64,000 bases of DNA, taken from NCBI GenBank assembly GCA_020852965.1, contig JADYZV010000020.1, positions 1-64,000 of the forward strand. Direction: 5' to 3'. Source of the stretch: Pirellulaceae bacterium (GTDB taxonomy: Bacteria > Planctomycetota > Planctomycetia > Pirellulales > Pirellulaceae). Below are positions 24,701 to 32,339 of this stretch, piece after piece (the first letter of the stretch is position 1; every line of letters begins with the position of its first letter). The translations under genes and the position numbers were made by a program. The notes below the pieces were generated by a model. That model saw only the letters and a program-made list of their open reading frames with translations. It ran no database searches and was not told the DNA's origin.

Positions 24701-24999
24701 CCGAGCGGGATTTGAAAATTGTTTCCCCAGGCGAACAGCAAGCCGCCGAAAATCGAAGCCAGCATCACCCCCAGACGGAACGAATGTGCGGGCATCCGCA
24801 AGTAGCGGGTGATCAGGCTGCTGAGAATAAAGGGAATTACAAAAATCCCTAACACAAACAACACGCCATAGGCATAAGTACCCCAGGCCTCGCCACTTTG
24901 CTGAGCCGTTGCAGAAGCCTCGGGGCCTTGCTCGATCGCGGCAGCTTGAGCCAACAACAGGGGGAGTGAAATCAGGTGCGATAGGGAAGAGTCGTCCAT
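21727..24999 (-). CDS. secDF: Fused protein-export membrane protein SecDF
   Basis: A 1090-residue fusion of SecD and SecF, the proton-driven accessory of the Sec translocon in the inner membrane. The SecD half has a first membrane segment, a large periplasmic domain ([11 protein letters not shown]; EIRRP-like [15 protein letters not shown]) and the conserved TM block ([26 protein letters not shown]). The SecF half repeats this ([31 protein letters not shown]). The D-N pair of each transport motif is intact. The central linker around residues 745-790 is Pro/Ala/Gln-rich and probably disordered. Upstream by ~95 bases is yajC, forming the standard yajC-secDF operon. Confidence 0.95.
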   Translation of the reverse strand: [1090 protein letters not shown]

Positions 25000-25019
25000 T
25001 GATTGTCCTTGCGGAGTGT

Positions 25020-25083
25020 GAGTCCGTACTGTTGAGCCCGTACCATGTGGTCGAGTCCGTACTGTGTGTGGTCCAGTCGGTAC
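25020..25083 (-). repeat. Short imperfect direct repeats between yajC and secDF
   Basis: The words GAGTCCGTACTGT, GAGCCCGTACCATGTGGTC, GAGTCCGTACTGTGTGTGGTC and CAGTCGGTACAG follow each other. This imperfect ~13-21-base repeat fills most of the intergenic gap in the operon. Confidence 0.55.
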
Positions 25084-25094
25084 AGGCGAATTGT

Positions 25095-25517
25095 CTACTC
25101 TTTTGAGTCGGATGGGGTAATGCTGGCGATTGCGTCTCGGTTAACGGTCATGCGCGCTCCGGAGTTCTCGTCGATGCGCAGCGTGACCAAGCCATCTTGC
25201 GTTTGCACGACAACTCCATGGATACCGCTATGAGTGACGACGCGATCATTCTTTTTCAATTCGGCTTGCGCTTTTTCCTGCTCCTGACGTTTCTTCTGTT
25301 GGGGGCGAGCCACCAAGAACATAAACAAAATCGCGCTGATCAATATCAAATTTAGGGGGCTGGCCAAGAATTCCAATAACGATCCTGGTCCCTGGGCTGC
25401 GGGATCGGCCTCCGCCGCGCCCTGTGCTAATGCTGCGTCTTGTGCTAATAGCGGCACAATCCAACCACTAAGCCGGTCAGCCGCTTCGGTCAACATTCTT
25501 AGGTGGACAAATGTCAT
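25095..25517 (-). CDS. yajC: Preprotein translocase subunit YajC
   Basis: Small SecDF partner, about 140 residues. One membrane span (PLNLILISAILFMFLVARPQQKKRQEQ) has the typical PQQKK basic edge, followed by the conserved cytoplasmic strand set (LKKNDRVVTHSGIHGVVVQTQDGLVTLRIDENSGARMTVNRDAIASI). Start is either ATG 25517 or ATG 25496; neither has a strong ribosome site. The Ala/Gln-rich segment before the membrane span is longer than in most YajC. Confidence 0.92.
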   Translation of the reverse strand: MTFVHLRMLTEAADRLSGWIVPLLAQDAALAQGAAEADPAAQGPGSLLEFLASPLNLILISAILFMFLVARPQQKKRQEQEKAQAELKKNDRVVTHSGIHGVVVQTQDGLVTLRIDENSGARMTVNRDAIASITPSDSKE

Positions 25518-25720
25518 GGAACAGCAATCAATCAGTTCAGTAGTTCTAAGGGCAAGCCAACGGACCCCAATTGTGGAGCACACCGCCTGAGCCAGAATGC
25601 CACCTAAAGTGGGAATCGGGCCCGTTATGCGAGGCAGCCTGCCTGGTGGGTCGCGCGGGAAACAATCCGAAATGATAAGAGTCCCCCCAAAAAGCCACAA
25701 GGCCTATGCCGAGAACTTAG

Positions 25721-25745
25721 CGTAGCTCGGTGGTCCCCCACCGAG
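25721..25745. repeat. PR-D palindrome, intergenic copy
   Basis: CGTAG then stem CTCGGTGG, loop tccc, stem CCACCGAG. A second copy at 29717-29740 has the same layout with a T-A to C-G pair change in the stem. Confidence 0.6.
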
Positions 25746-26102
25746 AGTTCCATGGGACTCAAGCAATGGAAACGGACAAAGCGGAGCAAGGCAAGTTCAT
25801 GGGTGGTATCGAGCACGACGGCTATCTACGTTTCAGCAACATACCATTTGATCAAGTTGCGAGTTGTCACCGTGAGCGTCGCCAGTGCCGGTGCGGGTGG
25901 CCAAATCGAACTGCATCAAGGTGCCGTGGACGGACCCTTGCTGGGAAAGACGGCCGTAGGAGTGAACGGAGATTGGCTCGGGTTTTACGAAAAGTCTATC
26001 GAACTGCAGCCTACCGATACTCGTGCCGACCTATTCCTAGTGTTCAAGAATGCCGAGCATCGCTCTGGGCTGATGAACATCGACTGGATCGAATTCAAGT
26101 AG
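25740..26102 (+). pseudogene. Frameshifted CBM6-like domain remnant
   Basis: One frame reads HDGYLRFSNIPFDQV and the next frame continues RVVTVSVASAGAGGQIELHQGAVDGPLLGKTAVGVNGDW, ending LFLVFKNAEHRSGLMNIDWIEFK. Together these form the second half of a carbohydrate-binding-module family 6 type domain, interrupted by a one-base frameshift near 25860. The first part of the domain and any catalytic or cytochrome part are missing. In planctomycetes such domains usually end large exported cytochrome c or glycoside-processing proteins, so this is most likely the decayed 3' end of one. Confidence 0.7.
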
Positions 26103-26202
26103 CCTATTGAAACAAAGGACTTCATGTTTCGGCGGACCGTGGGTAAATCGCAGAAGTTTGACGCGTAAGGGTAGCGACACTATCCGGCTCCTGCGTTTCC
26201 AA

Positions 26203-26275
26203 CCGTGCTAGCGAACGACACCAATTCTCGCACGGATGGCAAGGCCGAGGCACGGATGTCAGGGCACAAGATGAT
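26203..26275 (+). repeat. PR-E repeat after lpxD
   Basis: Shares GCTAGCGAAxGACACxAATTCTCG, the arm CGGATGGCAAGGCCG(A)GGCACGG and a trailing AAGATGATC with the copy at 54391-54484. It directly abuts the lpxD stop. Confidence 0.7.
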
Positions 26276-27393
26276 CAAGCGGAACGGCGTAGCGTTGTGG
26301 TTTCGGTTTCGCTGGGCGCCGCTGCGGCACCAGAGAGCTGCTGCAACTGTGCCTGCAAGGCTTTTAGCTCGCGGCGCATCTCGGGTAGGCGACCGATCAG
26401 AGCCCATTCCATCATGCGTTGGCGACCTGGCCCAGCGGGACTCCCCATCACCACTTGGCCCGCCTCCACATTGTTCATGATCCCACTCTGTGCACCCACC
26501 GTCACATTGTCGGCCAATTGCAGGTGGTCCGCGATACCGACCTGTCCGGCTAGCACGACGTTGTCTCCCGTCGAAGAAGAGCCGGCAATGCCAACCTGAG
26601 CGCAGATCAAATTGTGCCTGCCGATGTGACAATTGTGGCCAATTTGCACCTGGTTGTCGATTTTGGTTCCTTGGCCGATACGAGTCGCCCCGTAGGTCCC
26701 ACGATCGATGGTAGTCGCAGCACCAATTTCGACATCATCAGCTACTTCGACCCAGCCCATTTGCGCCGAACGAACGTGATGGCCATCTTGCATTCGATAG
26801 CCGAAGCCGTAAGCCCCCAAAACGGCACCGGCATGGATTAGCACGCGATTGCCAAGTCGGGTATCGGGGTAGAGAGTTACGTGTGGGAACAATTCGCAGT
26901 CATCGCCGATGATGCAGTCGTCCATCAACTGCACTCCGCTATGCAAGACACAGCGCTCGCCGACTTGGCAGTTTTCACCGATTACCACTCCACTCGCAAG
27001 GCTCGTGTGCCCGCCGACATGCGCGGACGAGGCCACGCAGGCGCTGGGGTGAATGACTGAGTCGCGGTCGGCCCTGGCGCGTGCGGGGCGAAATGCCGCG
27101 ATGGCCTGCGCGAACGCAACGTGTAGGTTGCCAACTACGATCATTGGCAAGCGGCAGTTGGGCAGCGCTTCGCGGACCATGACAGCCGAAGCGGCTGAGT
27201 TATTGACGCGATTCAAGTGCTTGGGATGGTCGGCCAGTGTCAGACAACCCGGCCCAGCGTCTTGCAGCGGCAGGGCGTTGGTGATTTTCATGGCCTGGCC
27301 GGTAGCGCACTGGGCTGGGTCGTTAAAGACCAGGCTGCCTCCGACAAGGTTGGCGAGTTCGTTGAGCGGTATGGCTCGCATCGACACGTCCAT
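26275..27393 (-). CDS. lpxD: UDP-3-O-acylglucosamine N-acyltransferase LpxD
   Basis: Third enzyme of lipid A synthesis; adds the N-linked hydroxyacyl chain. The 372-residue protein has the N-terminal uridine-binding domain (ANLVGGSLVFNDPAQ...; LTLADHPKHL). A long left-handed beta-helix of hexapeptide repeats follows (VIGENCQVGERCVLHSGVQLMDDCIIGDDCELFPHVTLYPDTRLGNRVLIHAGAVLGAYGFGY), with the HNCHIGRHNLICAQVGIAGSS catalytic-His region. The C-terminal helix (RRELKALQAQLQQL) is a coiled trimerisation segment. ATG 27393 (MDVSMRAIPL) is chosen over the upstream ATG. Its presence supports a Gram-negative, lipid A-bearing cell plan. Confidence 0.93.
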   Translation of the reverse strand: MDVSMRAIPLNELANLVGGSLVFNDPAQCATGQAMKITNALPLQDAGPGCLTLADHPKHLNRVNNSAASAVMVREALPNCRLPMIVVGNLHVAFAQAIAAFRPARARADRDSVIHPSACVASSAHVGGHTSLASGVVIGENCQVGERCVLHSGVQLMDDCIIGDDCELFPHVTLYPDTRLGNRVLIHAGAVLGAYGFGYRMQDGHHVRSAQMGWVEVADDVEIGAATTIDRGTYGATRIGQGTKIDNQVQIGHNCHIGRHNLICAQVGIAGSSSTGDNVVLAGQVGIADHLQLADNVTVGAQSGIMNNVEAGQVVMGSPAGPGRQRMMEWALIGRLPEMRRELKALQAQLQQLSGAAAAPSETETTTLRRSA

Positions 27394-27712
27394 GTGTGAC
27401 ACTTCTATGTGAGTTGGAGTTTGGGCAATAGCAGCCGAGGGTAGCATTTCCGCACTAGCTCGACAACAGGAAAAACAGTGTTTCCGCAGGGGTGCTGAGG
27501 CAGAGCAGTCAATCACGGCATATATCGAGAGCTTATTTGGGAGATTCGGCGTCCCCCTACGACGCGTCCGCTGCCAAACACTTGTAGCTCGCTACAATAG
27601 GGCAGCGTGCGACGCGCACGCCTTTTAGCCTGGGTTATTCATGAATAGTTCGAGTTAAGAAATAAAAAATTAGTACCTTCGCAGAAATTCCATCGTCCCC
27701 TCGAGAGCTCCG
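27394..27712. other. Spacer upstream of trpE with two hairpins
   Basis: Holds TTGTAGC-tc-GCTACAA (27582-27597) and GCGTGCG-acg-CGCACGC followed by CTTTT (27605-27626). The second resembles a weak Rho-independent terminator pointing toward trpE. I see no Trp-rich leader peptide, so classical attenuation is not supported. Confidence 0.4.
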
Positions 27713-29272
27713 ATGACTTGCAGCCCCAGCTTGGAACGCTTTGCCGATTTGGCGCGCAACCACGAATTGGTCCCCGTCTTCCGCCGCTTGCTCAGCGATT
27801 CCTACACCCCCGTCTCGGCCTTTCGCCAGCTCGACGATGGTCGCTCGGCAGCTTGCCTGTTCGAGAGTGTCATTGGGGGGGAGAAAGTAGGGCGTTACAG
27901 TTTCATAGCCGTCGGTCCACGCTGCCGCTTGTCCGCTTTCGGTACGCAGTTAGAGATTCACCACGCGCCTACCGAGTCGTCCGCAAATCCATCGACTGGT
28001 TCATCCGATTCGTCGCCCAGCACGGCAGCCGAGCGACCGCAGACCAGCCATGTTGACGACCCACTCGAGGCGCTATGGCAGTCGGTCGCTGGAAGACGCG
28101 TGGCGGTGCTCCCCGAGCTGCCACCGCTGACGGGAGGAGCGATTGGCTATGCCAGCTACGACGTCGTCCGCTACGTCGAGGATTTGCCCAATGCCCCAAC
28201 CGACGACCGCCAGCTACCCGACCTAGACTTCTCCCTGTTTGACGATTTGGTCATCTTCGATCACGTTACCAAGTCGATGTTTCTGGTGGCTCATGTCCAT
28301 TGCGACGAGTTTAAGACGGCCGAACTGGCCTATCGCAACGGCCAGCAGCGGCTTGAGCGTTTGACGACTAAGTTGCAGCAGCCAACCCACGCGTTATCCG
28401 CCGCCGATTTCGATAGCCTCCCCACTGGGCCGCTCGATCCACACAGCAACTTCACTCAGGAAGAATTCGAAGCGGCGGTGCGCAAATGCGTCGAGTACAT
28501 TCGCGCGGGAGACATTTTCCAAGTCGTCATCAGCCAGCGTTGGGAACTCCCTCGAGTGTGCGACCCCTTCGAGGTCTATCGCACGTTGCGCGTCATCAAC
28601 CCGAGTCCCTTTATGTTCTTCGTCCGCACGCCTGCCGTCACGCTGGTGGGCTCCTCTCCTGAAGTCATGTGTCGCGTAATGGATGGTGTCACTACGGTTC
28701 GCCCGCTGGCGGGAACTCGGCCTCGCGGCAAAACGCCCAAAGAGGATCAAGAGTTGGCTGCGGAATTGTTGGCCGATCCCAAGGAGCGCGCCGAGCACGT
28801 GATGCTCGTCGACTTGGGACGCAATGACGTGGGGCGAGTGGCTAAGTACGGATCTATCGAACTGAGCGACGTGATGGTCGTCGAACGCTACAGCCACGTA
28901 ATGCACCTCAGCTCGAATGTCCAAGGCGATTTGCGAGATGGGCTTCACGCCATGGACGCACTCAAGGCCTGCTTACCCGCCGGCACCGTCAGCGGAGCAC
29001 CCAAAGTGCGCGCGATGGAGATTATTGACGAGATTGAGCCGCATCGGCGTGGGCCCTACGCTGGTGCCGTCGGCTACATCGATTACTCCGGAAACATGGA
29101 TACGTGCATCGCACTGCGGACCATCGTCTTCAGCGACGACAAAATCTACATCCAGAGCGGAGCGGGCATCGTGGCCGACAGCCAGCCTACCGCCGAATAC
29201 CAAGAAACGCTCAATAAAGCTGGGGCCATGCTCAAGGCCATCGCCGCCACGATGGCTCGCACCTCAGTCTAA
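27713..29272 (+). CDS. trpE: Anthranilate synthase component I
   Basis: Chorismate-using enzyme of tryptophan synthesis, 519 residues. N-terminal TrpE domain with the tryptophan-feedback region (VPVFRRLLSDSYTPVSAF; ...FLFESVIGGEKVGRYSFIA-like). The C-terminal chorismate-binding domain has FQVVISQRWELP, PSPFMFFVRTP, LVGSSPEVMCRV, TRPRGKTPKEDQELAAELLADPKERAEHVMLVDLGRNDVGRV, LPAGTVSGAPKVRAMEIIDEIEP and the terminal SGAGIVADSQPTAEYQET. All active-site motifs are intact. A Ser/Thr-rich stretch near residue 90-115 looks like an inserted loop. TrpG is not adjacent. PabB is the main alternative, but the motifs fit TrpE better. Confidence 0.93.
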   Translation: MTCSPSLERFADLARNHELVPVFRRLLSDSYTPVSAFRQLDDGRSAACLFESVIGGEKVGRYSFIAVGPRCRLSAFGTQLEIHHAPTESSANPSTGSSDSSPSTAAERPQTSHVDDPLEALWQSVAGRRVAVLPELPPLTGGAIGYASYDVVRYVEDLPNAPTDDRQLPDLDFSLFDDLVIFDHVTKSMFLVAHVHCDEFKTAELAYRNGQQRLERLTTKLQQPTHALSAADFDSLPTGPLDPHSNFTQEEFEAAVRKCVEYIRAGDIFQVVISQRWELPRVCDPFEVYRTLRVINPSPFMFFVRTPAVTLVGSSPEVMCRVMDGVTTVRPLAGTRPRGKTPKEDQELAAELLADPKERAEHVMLVDLGRNDVGRVAKYGSIELSDVMVVERYSHVMHLSSNVQGDLRDGLHAMDALKACLPAGTVSGAPKVRAMEIIDEIEPHRRGPYAGAVGYIDYSGNMDTCIALRTIVFSDDKIYIQSGAGIVADSQPTAEYQETLNKAGAMLKAIAATMARTSV

Positions 29273-29773
29273 CCGCTTCGGCTGGCGCATCACGCGGTCG
29301 AGCAAAATGTAATTGCGTCCTTGAAATTCCGTGATCTGACCGTTGACCACCCACCGCTCGTCCCCCGCATCGTCCAGGGTCGCTTTAAGAATTCGCTGCG
29401 CCGCCAAGTTCTCCAATGCACTTATGGGAACAGCCGACTCGCCCAATACGATTTGCAGACGATCTCCCGAACTGTGGCAGACCGCCGGTTGATCGACGAT
29501 CTTCGTTCCTTCCCGCAATAATTCACTGGCGGATAGACCGCCCAACGGCGACGAAGCTGCCGTTGAATTGGGGAAAGTTGAACCGCTTGGACTAGTCGGC
29601 CTTGTCGACGTCAACTTGCCACGCTCTTCTTGAGCTTGGGCTTGTCGAAGTTGGCCCGTGGTTATGCTGGTAACGCCTCCCACGCCCAACAACAATCCGC
29701 CAACCCATGCCGCCAACGTAGCTCGGCGGTCCCCCGCCGAATTCCGTACCTTGGTAATCACTTCGAAATTCAC
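29264..29773 (-). CDS. Exported/membrane-anchored protein of unknown function
   Basis: A 169-residue protein. Residues 20-45 form a membrane anchor or signal (LAAWVGGLLLGVGGVTSI), then a Ser/Thr/Pro linker. The C-terminal domain (LQIVLGESAVPISALENLAAQRILKATLDDAGDERWVVNGQITEFQGRNYILLDRVMRQPK) looks like an OB-fold-type nucleic-acid or ligand strand set. It overlaps the 3' end of trpE by nine bases on the opposite strand. Its N-terminus runs through a PR-D repeat copy (SAGDRRATL). Confidence 0.65.
   Translation of the reverse strand: MNFEVITKVRNSAGDRRATLAAWVGGLLLGVGGVTSITTGQLRQAQAQEERGKLTSTRPTSPSGSTFPNSTAASSPLGGLSASELLREGTKIVDQPAVCHSSGDRLQIVLGESAVPISALENLAAQRILKATLDDAGDERWVVNGQITEFQGRNYILLDRVMRQPKRLD
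29717..29740. repeat. PR-D palindrome inside a coding N-terminus
   Basis: CGTAG then CTCGGCGG-tccc-CCGCCGA. Compared with the copy at 25721 the stem pair T-A is C-G here, so pairing is kept. Confidence 0.6.
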
Positions 29774-29800
29774 AATGGTCCATTCACGGTTGACTGAAAA

Positions 29801-29963
29801 TGTAGAACAATTGTCCCCAATTGTTTGGGATTATGACGGGGTTAAGCTGGGATTATTCATAACCCGCAGCGTCAGCAAGGACGTTTGAGTCAGAGTCGAA
29901 AATTAAAAGCATGAATAATCCGGGTTAAGCAATCCGAAGCGGTGAACCATTGGGACAATGGTT
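29801..29963. repeat. Two PR-F hairpins and an inverted repeat in the trpE-downstream spacer
   Basis: Hairpins AACAATTG-tccc-CAATTGTT (29806-29825) and AACCATTG-gga-CAATGGTT (29945-29963) share flanking TGTAGA. The stems differ by a compensated C-G to A-T pair. Between them GGGATTATTCATAACCC (near 29849) and ATGAATAATCCGGGTTAAGC (near 29911) form a further inverted pair. No gene in this stretch. Confidence 0.6.
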
Positions 29964-29999
29964 CTACAATGTCTCATTTTCCGCGTTTCCCGCGAGTGC

Positions 30000-30293
30000 C
30001 TACGCTTTTCGTTTGGGGAGCACCAGTGAATGCAAGCAGATTACGCCGCCGCTGGTGAGTAGCGCCCAGCCGAGCCAATGCGGTGGTTTTACCTTCTTCT
30101 TAGGCGATGGATGGGCGTTGAGGTAAAGCGTCGTGCCAAAGTCTTGTGTGGCTAGTTGCGAATCCTTGACGACTTTCGCCAAGGCTCGCGTGCTCGTTTC
30201 ATTCAATACAAACGATTCGACCATGCGGAATTGAATACCCAGCAGAAGCAGCAATACGCCAATCATGAAGTAACGATTGCGATCAAACTCCAC
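30000..30293 (-). CDS. Small two-span membrane protein, unknown function
   Basis: A 97-residue protein with a membrane segment at residues 9-24 (FMIGVLLLLLGIQFRMV), a ~45-residue soluble loop, and a second segment near the C-terminus (HWLGWALLTSGGVICLHSLVL) closed by PKRKA. The layout suggests an inner-membrane protein with the loop outside. I do not recognise a named family. Confidence 0.6.
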   Translation of the reverse strand: MEFDRNRYFMIGVLLLLLGIQFRMVESFVLNETSTRALAKVVKDSQLATQDFGTTLYLNAHPSPKKKVKPPHWLGWALLTSGGVICLHSLVLPKRKA

Positions 30294-30499
30294 GATCCCA
30301 TCCTCCGCTCGAACTGTGCTTTACGACCCAAGTGAACACGCACGACCTCCGCGCCAATATCAACAGAACAGTAGTTCAGTCTATCGATCAGCGGTTGGCT
30401 AGCAGTTGAGTCGAATCGGCGTCGCGCGGGCTCGAGCGGCTTTAGCGGGCGGGGAGGAATGGATTGTAAGGAACGGTCAGCTTGGGCCAGCTCGCAGTT

Positions 30500-31567
30500 C
30501 TATTGGCGTTTGACCTCAAACTGATAGTTGGGCTTCGTTCCTTTAGAGACGCTCAAAGCGGATCGCTGAGCGAATTGCTGAAAGACCTGCTCGGCCGCCA
30601 CCGCCTGGTACTCCCCGGTATGTGCATAGAGTAGATAGCGGAGCGTCAGTGGTTGTTCGCGCGTTATCGAAATACCTTCTTGCAAACCAAACGCGGCGCC
30701 CATCCAGCCGTCTTGGCGCACATGCCAGTGAGTCGGATAGTGCAGATTCTGAGGGTGATCGAAATAGGTGATGCCTTCCGTCATGCTCGTTCGCTCGCCG
30801 CCTTGCCCTACGGCCACAGGTCCGCTGTAGTCCATCCATTTTGCCGGCTTGGCAAAACACTCGTTTTCACCAACCGCGCCTTCACTGTTGGAGAGTTGCC
30901 CACCGCCAAAACTGGCCGAGATACTCTTGGCCACTCGGACAGCCAAAAAACCAAAGTTGGTCTGTTCGATCTCGACGGCATCGAGCTCAGTGGCTGGGCG
31001 CAGGGTAAACTGCAATTCCAAGGCATGCTCCTCTACCCCGCCCTCTTTGGCGGCTGGGATCGGCAGTAGGGAAGCAATCAACTCTTGTTCCATGATTTCG
31101 GTATCACTAGGGTCGTACCAACCGATGAGGACCGCCATGCTCGCTTCGCTTGGACCATCCTGGTAGCACAGCCACTGCTTCTGACGAATTTGCGTTTGCT
31201 CTGTGTTAGCCCAGAAATTGAGTCCATTGATTTTATTGTGCGCGAACCAGATCGATTGATGATGGTCATGATCGGGCGCGCCCGGATGTCCCATACGCGT
31301 TAGCATTTCATCCGACGATGGGCCCTTGAAGGGAAAGAAGAATGGGCGCGGGTATTGGAGGCCGTAATTCCAACGCACTTTCTCGACACCGTCGATAGTA
31401 AATGCGACTTGGTGATCGGCCAGCGGGACCACTTGGCAGCGTGCGATAACCGCAGGCTCAACTGTTTCCTCTGCACCAAGCTCACCGAGCCAGCCGCAGA
31501 CCATTAGTCCGCAAGCGAATAACGCGGTACGGCTCCATCGCTGGAGGTGATTTTTGGATGCGGACAT
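30500..31567 (-). CDS. Exported PmoA-like (DUF6807) family protein
   Basis: A 355-residue protein with a signal peptide (TALFACGLMVCGWLGELGAEE). The family core shows WNYGLQYPRPFFFPFKGPSSDEMLTRMGHPGAPDHDHHQSIWFAHNKINGLNFW, with its His-rich HPGxxxDHDHHQS motif, and a later VAVRVAKSISASFGGG...NSEGAVGENECFAKPAKWMDYSG section. It is annotated in databases as 'PmoA-like' or DUF6807. It is common in planctomycetes and often linked to sugar catabolism; the methane-oxidation name is misleading. The His cluster suggests metal binding. It stands alone in the window. Confidence 0.82.
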   Translation of the reverse strand: MSASKNHLQRWSRTALFACGLMVCGWLGELGAEETVEPAVIARCQVVPLADHQVAFTIDGVEKVRWNYGLQYPRPFFFPFKGPSSDEMLTRMGHPGAPDHDHHQSIWFAHNKINGLNFWANTEQTQIRQKQWLCYQDGPSEASMAVLIGWYDPSDTEIMEQELIASLLPIPAAKEGGVEEHALELQFTLRPATELDAVEIEQTNFGFLAVRVAKSISASFGGGQLSNSEGAVGENECFAKPAKWMDYSGPVAVGQGGERTSMTEGITYFDHPQNLHYPTHWHVRQDGWMGAAFGLQEGISITREQPLTLRYLLYAHTGEYQAVAAEQVFQQFAQRSALSVSKGTKPNYQFEVKRQ

Positions 31568-31671
31568 ATTGCAACTCGCGCAAAGTGCTATTGAAAGAAG
31601 TGAACCTATCCCCTGCCGGACGAGTCCATTGTAGACTCGCCTACCCTGTTTTTTAAGCAGTGCCTCTTAAC

Positions 31672-31890
31672 CCGGCCCATTGTCCCGGCCCCCTGCCAGC
31701 TTGTCTGGTAGGAGCCAAAGTTTTGTAGCTAGAACCGCTCTCGTACGCGTTCCGCTTCCAACCGTCCCGGCCACCTGCCAGCTTGTCTGGTAGGAGCCAA
31801 AGTTTTGTTGGTAGAACCGCTCTCGTACGCGTTCCGCTTCCAACCGTCCCGGCCCCCTTGCCAGCTTGTCTGGCAGGAGCCAAGGTTTTG
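31672..31890 (+). repeat. PR-C 82-bp tandem array
   Basis: Nearly three units with period 82-83 bp (GCCAGCTTGTCTGG at 31695, 31777 and 31860), each continuing TAGGAGCCAAAGTTTTGT, then GAACCGCTCTCGTACGCG and TTCCGCTTCCAACCGTCCCGG. The last unit is cut short. The period is not a multiple of three, and I see no gene. Confidence 0.9.
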
Positions 31891-31922
31891 TAGCTAGATG
31901 TGACTCTGCATGCGATCAATCT

Positions 31923-31988
31923 CCCCGTCCTTCCCGCGACATTGCCGCCCGCAGGCGGCAATGTCGCGGGAAGGACGGGGGGGGGGGG
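31923..31988. repeat. 27-bp perfect inverted repeat followed by a G12 tract
   Basis: Arms 31923-31949 and 31954-31980 are perfect complements (CCCCGTCCTTCCCGCGAC... and its mirror) around a 4-base loop CGCA. The right arm runs into twelve G in a row (31977-31988). It would form an extremely stable hairpin. Confidence 0.93.
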
Positions 31989-31997
31989 CGACGAGCG

Positions 31998-32260
31998 ACC
32001 AATCTAGCAGCAAAACTGATTCACCGGCGAGGCGAGCTCGCCGGGGTCTACACGATTCATGCGGCAGGCGGACTAGCGACAAAACTGATTCACCGGCGAG
32101 GCGAGCTCGCCGGGGTCTACACGATTCATGCGGCAGGCGGACTAGCCACAAAACTGATTCACCAGCGAGGCGAGCTCGCCGGGGTCTACACGATTCATGC
32201 GGCAGGCGGACTAGCCACAAAACTGATTCACCGGCGAGGCGAGCTCGCCGGGGGCTGGAG
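31998..32260 (+). repeat. 69-bp tandem array (four units)
   Basis: GATTCACCGGCGAGGCGAGC and the rest of the unit recur at 32018, 32087, 32156 and 32225, an exact 69-bp period. Each unit contains an inner palindrome CCGGCGAGGCGAGCTCGCCGG. It is open in several frames (23-residue repeat), but nothing indicates a translated gene. Confidence 0.92.
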
Positions 32261-32339
32261 TAGAACAACCAGAAAGCTAGGTGGGTCTCTATCATGCCAC
32301 GTTGGCATTTTCCAAGCGATTTGGTTTAATGAATCCTAA

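Noticed and set aside
27582-27626. Trp attenuator upstream of trpE
   Set aside because: Hairpins are present but no leader peptide with Trp codons could be found, so only hairpins are reported.
31998-32260. Possible CRISPR array
   Set aside because: Units are 69 bp and identical end to end, with no unique spacers and no cas genes nearby.
31866-32339. Long open frames with a 23-residue repeat across the 69-bp array
   Set aside because: Open only because the repeat lacks stops in several frames; both strands are open, there is no ribosome site, and no family resemblance.
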